Below, one piece after another: positions 1 to 4,955 of a stretch of 11,128 bases of DNA (the first letter of the stretch is position 1; each line of letters opens with the position of its first letter). Origin of the DNA: Rubrobacteraceae bacterium (lineage in GTDB: Bacteria; Actinomycetota; Rubrobacteria; Rubrobacterales; Rubrobacteraceae); assembly GCA_029240775.1 (NCBI GenBank), contig JARDZQ010000021.1, positions 1 through 11,128 on the forward strand, in the 5' to 3' direction. The notes under the pieces are model-generated. The model did not search any database. It saw only the letters and a program-made list of their open reading frames with translations, and was not told where the DNA came from. A program made the position numbers and the translations under genes.

Positions 1-1240
1 TCGCCACCCGCTCTCTTACGGCATCGGAGGGTTCTGCGGGACCACCGGAGCGCAGCTCCTCGCGCGTCAGGCGCGGGACGTCGACGAACAGGTCTATGCG
101 GTCGAGCAGGGGTCCCGAGATGCGGCTCTGGTAGCGTTCGATCTGATTCGCCGAGCACCGGCAGGCCCGCCGCCCGTCGCCCGCGTAGCCGCAGGGGCAG
201 GGGTTCATCGAGCAGACCAGCGTAAAGCGCGCAGGGTAGCTGAGCGTCGCCGCCACCCGCGAGATCGTGACGTGCCCGTCCTCGAGCGGCTGGCGCAACA
301 CCTCGAGCGTCACCCTGCCGAACTCGGGGAGCTCATCGAGAAAGAGGACGCCGTGGTGCGCGAGTGAGACCTCCCCGGGACGCGGGTTGCTGCCACCCCC
401 GGCGAGCCCCGAGGTCGAGATGGTGTGGTGCGGCGCCCGGAAGGGCCTGTCCCCGATAAGGGCCCCGTTTGCCTCCCCCGCGGCGCTGTGGACCTTGGTT
501 ACCTCGATGCTCTCCGCCAGGGTAAGAGGGGGCAGTATACCCGGGAGCCTGCGCGCGAGCATGGTCTTCCCCGAACCCGGCGGACCGCTGAGGATGACGT
601 TGTGCCCGCCCGCCGCCGCCACCTCCAGCGCCCGCTTGGCGTAGCGCTGCCCGGCCACGTCGGCGAAGTCCTCCCCCGCCGACTCGCTAGCGCCGTTTCG
701 CGAAGGCTCCGCCGCGGGTATCCTCACGCGCTTGCCGAGAAAATCCACGGCCTCGCGCAGCGACCGCAACCCGTAGACTCCTAGGCCGTCTATGGCCGCC
801 GCCTCGGGCGCGTTCGCCTGCGGCACCACGAGGCGCGGGAGGCCCTCCCGCCGCGCCCCTTCGGCCACCGAGAGAGCGCCCCTGATGCCGCGCAGCCCCC
901 CGTCCAGCGAAAGCTCCCCTACCACCCCCGATCCCTCCAGCCACCCCTCCGAGAGCTCCCCCGCAGCCGCGAGGATGGCGAGCGCGATCGGGAGGTCGAA
1001 CGCCGCTCCTTCCTTGCGCAGGTTTGCCGGCGCGAGGTTCACGATGATCTTCTTTGTCGGGAATTTGAATCCGCTGTTGGAGATGGCCACCCTGACCCTC
1101 TCCCGCGCCTCCTGTACAGCGGCGTCCGGCAGCCCGACGATGGAGAACCCGGGCAACCCCGGGCTCACGTCGACCTCCACCTCGACCGGCACCGCGTCTA
1201 TGCCAAGGAGGCTGAGGCTCCGGGCTCGACACACGGCCAT
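1..1240 (-). CDS. comM: ComM/YifB family Mg-chelatase-like AAA+ ATPase (3' part off window)
   Basis: This is the first 413 codons of a ComM (YifB) protein, which is normally about 500 residues; the C-terminus lies beyond the left edge. The frame is open from the ATG at 1240 to position 1. The N-terminal Lon-protease-like domain (about 1-180) has the typical PGLPGFSIVGLPDAAVQEARERV stretch at about 27-49 (seen as PGLPGFSIVGLPD then AAVQEARER). The AAA+ domain follows, with Walker A GPPGSGKT (219-226), Walker B VLFLDELPEF (298-307), the Cys-rich NPCPCGY and ACRC segments (346-362) and SGPLLDRIDL (375-384). In Vibrio and Haemophilus, ComM is a hexameric helicase that promotes branch migration when DNA is integrated during natural transformation. 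In bacteria without known competence its role is less clear. A GAGGG at 9-base spacing precedes the ATG. It has its own AT-rich upstream region, so it may be transcribed apart from yraN. dprA usually follows, but that would lie off the window. Confidence 0.95.
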   Translation of the reverse strand, partial: MAVCRARSLSLLGIDAVPVEVEVDVSPGLPGFSIVGLPDAAVQEARERVRVAISNSGFKFPTKKIIVNLAPANLRKEGAAFDLPIALAILAAAGELSEGWLEGSGVVGELSLDGGLRGIRGALSVAEGARREGLPRLVVPQANAPEAAAIDGLGVYGLRSLREAVDFLGKRVRIPAAEPSRNGASESAGEDFADVAGQRYAKRALEVAAAGGHNVILSGPPGSGKTMLARRLPGILPPLTLAESIEVTKVHSAAGEANGALIGDRPFRAPHHTISTSGLAGGGSNPRPGEVSLAHHGVLFLDELPEFGRVTLEVLRQPLEDGHVTISRVAATLSYPARFTLVCSMNPCPCGYAGDGRRACRCSANQIERYQSRISGPLLDRIDLFVDVPRLTREELRSGGPAEPSDAVRERVA

Positions 1241-1308
1241 GCTTCAGAGCCCTCGCCCGTCACCACAACGTACCTTGCCCGCCACCTACCGCCCTTTCCC
1301 TTCGCAGA

Positions 1309-1357
1309 CGCGAGCAGTATAGAGCATGTACGGTTAACTTTACAAGGGTACATTATA
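1309..1357 (-). promoter_or_regulatory. Candidate comM promoter region
   Basis: The 135 bases between yraN and comM are far richer in A+T than the neighbouring genes. On the minus strand one candidate is TTGTAA (1345-1340), an 18-base spacer and TATACT (1321-1316), giving a start near 1309 and a 5' leader of about 69 bases. A second, exact TATAAT lies at 1357-1352, but no good -35 precedes it. These are consensus matches read by eye, with no transcript evidence. Confidence 0.5.
1326..1353. repeat. Inverted repeat ATGTAC-N16-GTACAT upstream of comM
   Basis: A perfect 6-bp inverted repeat, ATGTAC at 1326-1331 and GTACAT at 1348-1353, flanks a 16-base AT-rich centre that includes a GTTAAC palindrome. 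It brackets the candidate -35 of the downstream comM promoter and abuts the TATAAT at 1352-1357. The position would suit a dimeric regulator. No known operator consensus was recognised. Confidence 0.4.
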
Positions 1358-1375
1358 TTTTACAGTCGGATTCGC

Positions 1376-1726
1376 TCAGAAGGCGTCCGGCACGTGGACG
1401 AGCCGTGGTCCGCCCTGTCCCACGAGTATGCCCACCACATCGAAGCGCACCGTGTCGAAGTCCGGCTCCTTTTCGGCCAGGAAGCGTTCGGCGAGGCGCC
1501 GAATTACGGCCTGCTTGCGAGGGGTGACGGCGTCGAGCGGGTGTCCATAGCCCGTTCCGCGGCGCAACTTCACCTCGACGAACACGAGGGTGTCTGCGTG
1601 GCGCAGGACCAGGTCCAGCTCCCCGAAGCGCGAGCGGTAGTTGCGCTCGACGAGCTCGTAGCCTTGCTCCATCAGGTAACGCAGCGCGAGGTCTTCGCCC
1701 CAGGCGCCGGCGGTTTGTCTGCTCAG
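1376..1726 (-). CDS. yraN: YraN (UPF0102) family putative endonuclease-fold protein
   Basis: This is a UPF0102/YraN protein, a family with a restriction-endonuclease-like fold whose biochemical role is not settled. The 116-residue reading contains the family pattern: AWGEDLALRYL (8-18), RNYRSRFGELD (28-38), LVFVEVKLRR (47-56) and RFDVVGI (94-100). Glu36, Asp38, Glu51 and Lys53 sit where a PD-(D/E)XK site is expected. The C-terminus ends in HVPDAF, as is usual for the family. The start is the problem. The frame has no ATG, GTG or TTG between the middle of rnhB and Met19, and Met19 lies inside the conserved core. The most economical start is CTG at 1726, overlapping the rnhB stop as CTGA, which suggests translational coupling. 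A much longer N-terminus inside rnhB is possible but would not resemble the family. The gene lies between rnhB and comM, a common arrangement in Gram-positives. Confidence 0.85.
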   Translation of the reverse strand: MSRQTAGAWGEDLALRYLMEQGYELVERNYRSRFGELDLVLRHADTLVFVEVKLRRGTGYGHPLDAVTPRKQAVIRRLAERFLAEKEPDFDTVRFDVVGILVGQGGPRLVHVPDAF

Positions 1727-2349
1727 GGGCCAACCCCGGCGTAGCTCAGGCGGTGGACGCGGCAGGGACCGAGCTGGGCGAGAGCGAGCCGGTGTTCGGG
1801 CGTCCCGTAGCCGCGGTTCCTCTCGAAGCCGTATGTGGCGTGCACTCCAGCTAAAGCGCGCATGGCGCCGTCGCGCAAGACCTTCGCCACGACGCTCGCC
1901 GCGGCGACCGCGGCGCTCTTCCCGTCGGCGCTCGGCAGGCACTCTATCTCGGACCCGAGCGCCAGGTTGCCGTCGGCGAGGGTGCAGCCGGCGCAGGACC
2001 TCAGCAAAGCCAGGGCGCGAGAGAGCGCCTCACGGTTGGCCCTGCCGACACCGAACTCGTCGATCCACCAGGCAGGGAAGGTCACGACGGAGACGGCCTC
2101 TGCCTGGCGAAGCACCTCGGCGAAGATCCTCTCGCGCGAGTCAGCGCTCAGGGTCTTCGAGTCGTCGAGGCCGGAGATCTCGCCCTCACCCAGGACGACG
2201 GCTGCGGCGGCCAGCGGTCCCGCGAGGGCGCCGCGTCCCGCCTCGTCGGCGCCGGCCAGCGGCGAGCGGCGTTCGACCACCCAGGCGGCGTCGAAGGCGT
2301 AGAGAGAGGTCTCCTTCCGGGAGCCATGCCTCGTGCTGGTCCCGGTCAA
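1723..2349 (-). CDS. rnhB: Ribonuclease HII
   Basis: RNase HII cleaves the RNA strand of RNA-DNA hybrids and removes single ribonucleotides misincorporated in DNA, using metal ions. With the TTG start at 2349 the protein has 208 residues. The acidic residues expected of the family are present: Asp35 and Glu36 in DEAGRG (35-40), Asp126 in LADGN and Asp160 in AKVLRDGAM. Also seen are DDSKTLS (62-68), AAASVVAK (149-156) and the C-terminal YGFERNRGYGTPEH (173-186). The start is uncertain. TTG at 2349 is 8 bases after the rplS stop but has only a weak upstream GTAGG. The other in-frame option, GTG at 2280, leaves 185 residues beginning 11 before DEAGRG and has no Shine-Dalgarno. A strong GGAAGGAG at about 2310-2318 is followed by no standard in-frame start. 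The gene probably shares its transcript with rplS, and its stop overlaps the yraN start. Confidence 0.92.
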   Translation of the reverse strand: MTGTSTRHGSRKETSLYAFDAAWVVERRSPLAGADEAGRGALAGPLAAAAVVLGEGEISGLDDSKTLSADSRERIFAEVLRQAEAVSVVTFPAWWIDEFGVGRANREALSRALALLRSCAGCTLADGNLALGSEIECLPSADGKSAAVAAASVVAKVLRDGAMRALAGVHATYGFERNRGYGTPEHRLALAQLGPCRVHRLSYAGVGP

Positions 2350-2357
2350 AGGCTTGC

Positions 2358-2684
2358 CTACTTGGCCTTCTTCACCCTGGCCCTGCGGCCGACCTTGTCC
2401 CTGATGTAGTAGAGCTTCGCGCGCCGCACGGCGCCACGGGAGGCCACCTCTATCTTCGCGATCTTCGGGGAGTGGAGCGGGAAGATCCTCTCGACGGCCA
2501 CCCCGAAGGAGTTCTTCCGGACGGTGAACGTCTCGCTGATGCCCCCGCCTTTGCGCGCGATACACAGGCCCTCGAAGACCTGTACCCGCTCGCGGTTGCC
2601 CTCTATGACGCGGTAGTGCACCCGCACCGTGTCGCCCGGCTTGAAGGTGACGTCACGCTGCTGCAAGTTCTCGCTCGTTATCAT
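2358..2684 (-). CDS. rplS: 50S ribosomal protein L19
   Basis: L19 sits at the interface of the 30S and 50S subunits. The 108-residue protein is of usual length and keeps the family pattern throughout: FKPGDTVRVHYRVIEGNRER near the N-terminus, QVFEGLCIARKGGGISETFTVRK in the centre, then VERIFPLHSPKI and RRAKLYYIRDKVGRRAR at the basic C-terminus. The ATG at 2684 is chosen because GAGAGGAG lies 6 bases upstream and the reading matches the family. The frame stays open further upstream to about 2903, but that part does not look like L19. Unlike the usual rpsP-rimM-trmD-rplS operon, rplS here lies about 570 bases beyond trmD and has its own candidate promoter and leader. rnhB follows 8 bases after its stop. 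Confidence 0.97.
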   Translation of the reverse strand: MITSENLQQRDVTFKPGDTVRVHYRVIEGNRERVQVFEGLCIARKGGGISETFTVRKNSFGVAVERIFPLHSPKIAKIEVASRGAVRRAKLYYIRDKVGRRARVKKAK

Positions 2685-2792
2685 GCTCGCTCCTCTCGTG
2701 AGTGGATATCCGGTGCTCCAGGTAGACCCTCCGCCCGTCTCCCTGACCCGGGCTCTCGCGCACCTCGCGCCAGGCACGGATCCGGACGTGAT
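2685..2792 (-). promoter_or_regulatory. Possible structured 5' leader of rplS mRNA
   Basis: The predicted leader is about 108 bases. By eye it can form an outer stem between GTCCGG (2787-2782) and CCGGAT (2713-2708, one G-U pair) enclosing a perfect 5-bp hairpin, GCCCG (2753-2749) with CGGGC (2737-2733). A leader able to fold upstream of an r-protein gene suggests autogenous control, as known for L19 leaders in Firmicutes and Flavobacteria. No match to a described L19 leader is claimed, and GC-rich DNA forms such stems often by chance. Confidence 0.25.
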
Positions 2793-2827
2793 CGCCCGAT
2801 AATAGCACGCTGGGAAGCGCCTCTCCA
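2792..2827 (-). promoter_or_regulatory. Candidate rplS promoter
   Basis: On the minus strand TGGAGA (2827-2822), a 17-base spacer and TATTAT (2804-2799) make a plausible sigma-70-type promoter, predicting a start near 2792. The -35 matches the consensus at 4 of 6 positions and the -10 at 5 of 6. Its location, in a gap that separates rplS from the upstream operon, supports it. No experimental evidence is available here. Confidence 0.45.
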
Positions 2828-2866
2828 TCCTACCCTTTTCGATCGAGCCATCACAAAAGCATTCCG

Positions 2867-3232
2867 TTACCCTTGACTTTGGGCCATCTTTCGCCTGGCG
2901 CACACGAGAAGGGCGCTCAGGGTATGGAGGCGGCCAGGACGCACTGTTCCGGGCAGCCTAGGTCCTGCATGTAGAGGAGCAGCCAGAAGCACTTGAGGGC
3001 CTGGGTTCCCTTCTACCGTCGAGATAGAAAACGTCGGCGGGAACGACAGGCTGTCCAGGGCGACGATCAGATCTTCGCCCTGGAAAGCGAAGCGAACGAG
3101 ATCCTTTGCGGACCGGGCGATAACGTGGCCAGGTACGACCCCGCACCGGCAAGCGGCGAAAGCTCCGATACCTTCCTCGACGGCTCCTGCGAGGCCACGG
3201 ACGACACGGTGGACTAGACAGAAAGATCCCAC
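2867..3232 (-). CDS. Unrecognised ORF in the trmD-rplS gap, possibly a decaying gene
   Basis: A 121-codon open frame starts with GTG at 3232, 22 bases after the trmD stop and in the same direction. I recognise no family. The middle (about residues 36-70, including HVIARSAKDLVRFAFQGEDL) reads like a folded protein. The C-terminal third is rich in Pro, Gly and Arg and reads like a shadow frame. In the neighbouring minus frame at about 2950-3000 a more protein-like stretch (KCFWLLLYMQDLGC) is preceded by a stop. A frameshift near 3005 is therefore possible, and the gene may be broken. Third codon positions in the stretch I checked are less G/C-rich than in the flanking genes. There is no clear Shine-Dalgarno. 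It could be a lineage-specific small protein, a pseudogene remnant or chance. Confidence 0.25.
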   Translation of the reverse strand: MGSFCLVHRVVRGLAGAVEEGIGAFAACRCGVVPGHVIARSAKDLVRFAFQGEDLIVALDSLSFPPTFSISTVEGNPGPQVLLAAPLHAGPRLPGTVRPGRLHTLSALLVCARRKMAQSQG

Positions 3233-3234
3233 CC

Positions 3235-3255
3235 AACAGGCCGCAGAAGCCTGCT
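3235..3255 (-). terminator. Weak hairpin at the end of trmD
   Basis: A 7-bp stem with one G-U pair, AGCAGGC (3255-3249) and GCCTGTT (3241-3235), with a 7-base loop, begins at the last base of the trmD stop codon. No T-run follows it directly, so it is a poor match to a classic intrinsic terminator. It may still end, slow or protect the upstream operon transcript before the rplS promoter. Confidence 0.2.
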
Positions 3256-3932
3256 CAAAGCTCTCCTTGAGAAGCCCTCAAGCGTGCCTGTTCTTCCCGC
3301 CAGGAGCGTATCTTCGCGTGGTCGCCGGACAAGAGCGCGCCGGGAACTGGCATACCGCCCCACTCCGCCGGCCGCGTGTACACGGGGGGACCGACCAGAC
3401 CCCTCTGCGAGTATGACTCCCCGATAAGGCTCTCTCTGTTCCCTACCACGCCGTCGAGCCGTCTAATGGCGGCGTCCGCCAGCGCAGCAGCCGCGATCTC
3501 GCCGCCAGAGAGGACGAAGGGGCCTAAAGAGACCGCCTCCGTCGCGAGCAACGCGCGGACCCGCTCGTCCACGCCGCCATATCGTCCGCAGATGATCGTA
3601 ACATCGGGACCCTCCGCGACCTCGTTGACGTAGGCCTGATCTATGGCCCGCCCCCAGGCTTCCGTGAGGACGACCCGGCGTTCCTTCCTCACCTCTCTGG
3701 CCGGGACACCGTAGACGGCCTCTAGCGCCCGACCGACGACGTCGACGCGCACCACCATCCCAGCCCCGCCGCCGAACGGCATGTCGTCTATGCGCCCGCC
3801 CGGGGCAAATTCCTTGAGGTCGAAACTCCGGTAGCCGACGACGCCCCGCTCGATGGCCCTCCCGACGACGCCGACGCGCAAGGCTCCATCGACCACGGAA
3901 GGGAACACGCAGAACACGTCTATATCTCTCAC
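3255..3932 (-). CDS. trmD: tRNA (guanine-N1)-methyltransferase TrmD, divergent
   Basis: TrmD uses S-adenosylmethionine to methylate G37 next to the tRNA anticodon, preventing +1 frameshifting. This 225-residue protein is clearly TrmD: RIDDMPFGGGAGMVV (47-61), ICGRYGGVDERV (114-125), VLSGGE (140-145), YTRP (185-188) and LLSGDHAKIRSWR (200-212). Several positions differ from E. coli TrmD as I recall it. The SPQG loop reads EAWG (91-94). YEGID reads YGGVD (Glu to Gly at 119). GDYVLSGGE reads GPFVLSGGE. The Asp of EDSF, catalytic Asp169 in the E. coli and Haemophilus enzymes, aligns with Glu172 in GESY. The segment before VDD is about two residues short and lacks its His. The C-terminus stops soon after the WR helix, without the usual RRPELL tail. 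The GTG start lies 5 bases after the rimM stop, with GGAAGG at 9-base spacing. These changes may be lineage norms rather than loss of function. Confidence 0.93.
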   Translation of the reverse strand: MRDIDVFCVFPSVVDGALRVGVVGRAIERGVVGYRSFDLKEFAPGGRIDDMPFGGGAGMVVRVDVVGRALEAVYGVPAREVRKERRVVLTEAWGRAIDQAYVNEVAEGPDVTIICGRYGGVDERVRALLATEAVSLGPFVLSGGEIAAAALADAAIRRLDGVVGNRESLIGESYSQRGLVGPPVYTRPAEWGGMPVPGALLSGDHAKIRSWREEQARLRASQGEL

Positions 3933-3937
3933 CGGGG

Positions 3938-4432
3938 TCAGCCTTCCGGCGGACGGACGCTCACGCGGCCCGCGGAGAGGTCCACGCGCGGGACATGCTC
4001 GTGGGTGAAGGGCACGTAAAATGGCGGGGCGTCTTCGCTCTCGCGAACTACCAGCACCTCGTGGGCCGGTGTCTCGAAAGTATCCTCGACCCTGCCGAGC
4101 ACCTCACCCGACTCGCCAACAGCGGTAAGCCCCACCAGATCGTCAACGTAGACCTCATCCTCCTCTGGCGCGTCGAGCTCGCGGCGCTCCAGTATCAGGC
4201 CTTCTCCTCTCAGGGCGTCCGCCTCGGAGCGGTGCCCGACGCCTTCCAGGTCCACGAGGTAGCCTTTGGGGGTCATCCGTACCTGGGAGATGCGCCTGCG
4301 GTGCCCCGCGACGAAGGGCTCGACCCCCTCGCGCAGGTGCCGGCCCGAGCCTGTGGCACGCACCTTCAAGGTCCCGCGCCTGCCGTGCGGGGCGACTATG
4401 CGCCCGATCTCCACGGGGTCGGAGGGCTCCAC
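3938..4432 (-). CDS. rimM: Ribosome maturation factor RimM
   Basis: RimM binds S19 in the 30S head and assists late 16S rRNA processing and 30S assembly. The 164-residue protein has the expected two parts. The N-terminal RimM domain includes VEIGRIVAPHGRRGTLKV (about 7-24) and ends near LRGEGLILERREL (74-86). The C-terminal PRC-barrel domain includes VYVDDLVGLTAV (94-105), EVLGRVEDTFETPAHEVLVV (110-129) and YVPFTHEHVPRVDLSAGRV (139-157). The start is GTG at 4432, 3 bases after the khpA stop. The nearest purine-rich stretch (GAGGTG) is about 12 bases away, so translation probably depends on coupling to khpA. The pairing with trmD downstream and rpsP upstream is the standard arrangement. Confidence 0.96.
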   Translation of the reverse strand: MEPSDPVEIGRIVAPHGRRGTLKVRATGSGRHLREGVEPFVAGHRRRISQVRMTPKGYLVDLEGVGHRSEADALRGEGLILERRELDAPEEDEVYVDDLVGLTAVGESGEVLGRVEDTFETPAHEVLVVRESEDAPPFYVPFTHEHVPRVDLSAGRVSVRPPEG

Positions 4433-4435
4433 GCC

Positions 4436-4675
4436 CTAGCCAGGCACCTCCACGTTCACATGCTTGCCCAGCTTCACCGAAGCCGCCTTCGCCACCGTGC
4501 GGATCGCCCGGATAGTGCGGCCCTGGCGGCCGATGATCTTTCCCATGTCGTCCGGGGCCACCCTGAGCTCGAGGTCCACCCGCGAGTCGGTCTCGGTGCC
4601 CGAGACCTCGACGCTCTCGGGATCATCAACGAGGGAGCGCGCCAGGATGAGCACCAGGTTCTGCAGCTGGTCCAC
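4436..4675 (-). CDS. khpA: KH-domain RNA-binding protein KhpA (YlqC)
   Basis: This 79-residue protein is almost entirely one KH domain, with the RNA-contacting GXXG loop as GRQG (49-52) in MGKIIGRQGRTIRAIR. It matches KhpA/YlqC, a small RNA chaperone. In streptococci KhpA works with KhpB (Jag/EloR) and affects cell division and elongation. The gene is normally found between rpsP and rimM, as here. The start is GTG at 4675, backed by AGGAGG 7 bases upstream that overlaps the end of rpsP, whose stop is 10 bases away. Length and position both fit the family. Confidence 0.94.
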   Translation of the reverse strand: MDQLQNLVLILARSLVDDPESVEVSGTETDSRVDLELRVAPDDMGKIIGRQGRTIRAIRTVAKAASVKLGKHVNVEVPG

Positions 4676-4685
4676 GAGTAGCCTC

Positions 4686-4928
4686 CTAGAGGACGCCGGA
4701 GACCTTCAGGAGCTTGCGCACCTGGTCGGTGGGCTGAGCCCCCTTGTCCAGCCACTCACGGGCCTTCTCCTCGTCGACCTGGATATCCGAGGGCTGCGTG
4801 CGCGGGTTATAGGTCCCTATGCGGTCTATAAAGCGGCCGTCGCGTGGACTGCGCGAGTCCGCGACCACTATCCTGTAGAAAGGCGCCCCCTTCGCGCCGT
4901 GCCTTGCGAGCCTTATCTTTACCGCCAT
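4686..4928 (-). CDS. rpsP: 30S ribosomal protein S16
   Basis: S16 is a primary assembly protein of the 30S body that binds 16S rRNA. The 80-residue sequence matches family length and pattern: MAVKIRLARHGAKGAPFYRIVVADSR at the start (broken here as MAVKIRLARHG and APFYRIVVADSR), then PRDGRFIDRIGTYNP and a C-terminal AREWLDKGAQPTDQVRKLL. The ATG at 4928 has a strong GAGAGGAG Shine-Dalgarno. The ffh stop is only 27 bases upstream, which leaves little room for a separate promoter, so rpsP is probably transcribed from smc or ftsY onward. Eleven bases covering its ribosome-binding site (CACGAGAGGAG) are identical to those before rplS. Confidence 0.97.
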   Translation of the reverse strand: MAVKIRLARHGAKGAPFYRIVVADSRSPRDGRFIDRIGTYNPRTQPSDIQVDEEKAREWLDKGAQPTDQVRKLLKVSGVL

Positions 4929-4955
4929 CTACTCTCCTCTCGTGCCTCTCTAAGG

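Noticed and set aside
687..1232. Minus-strand 181-codon frame rich in Gly and Arg
   Set aside because: It is a shifted frame within comM, whose own frame carries AAA+ motifs across the same bases.
1833..2876. Plus-strand Arg-rich open frame of about 347 codons
   Set aside because: It is antisense to rnhB and rplS, with extreme Arg/Pro content typical of a shadow frame.
2993..3217. Plus-strand 74-codon acidic ORF in the trmD-rplS gap
   Set aside because: No ribosome-binding site or family match was seen, and it opposes the direction of all neighbours. It cannot be excluded, but nothing supports it.
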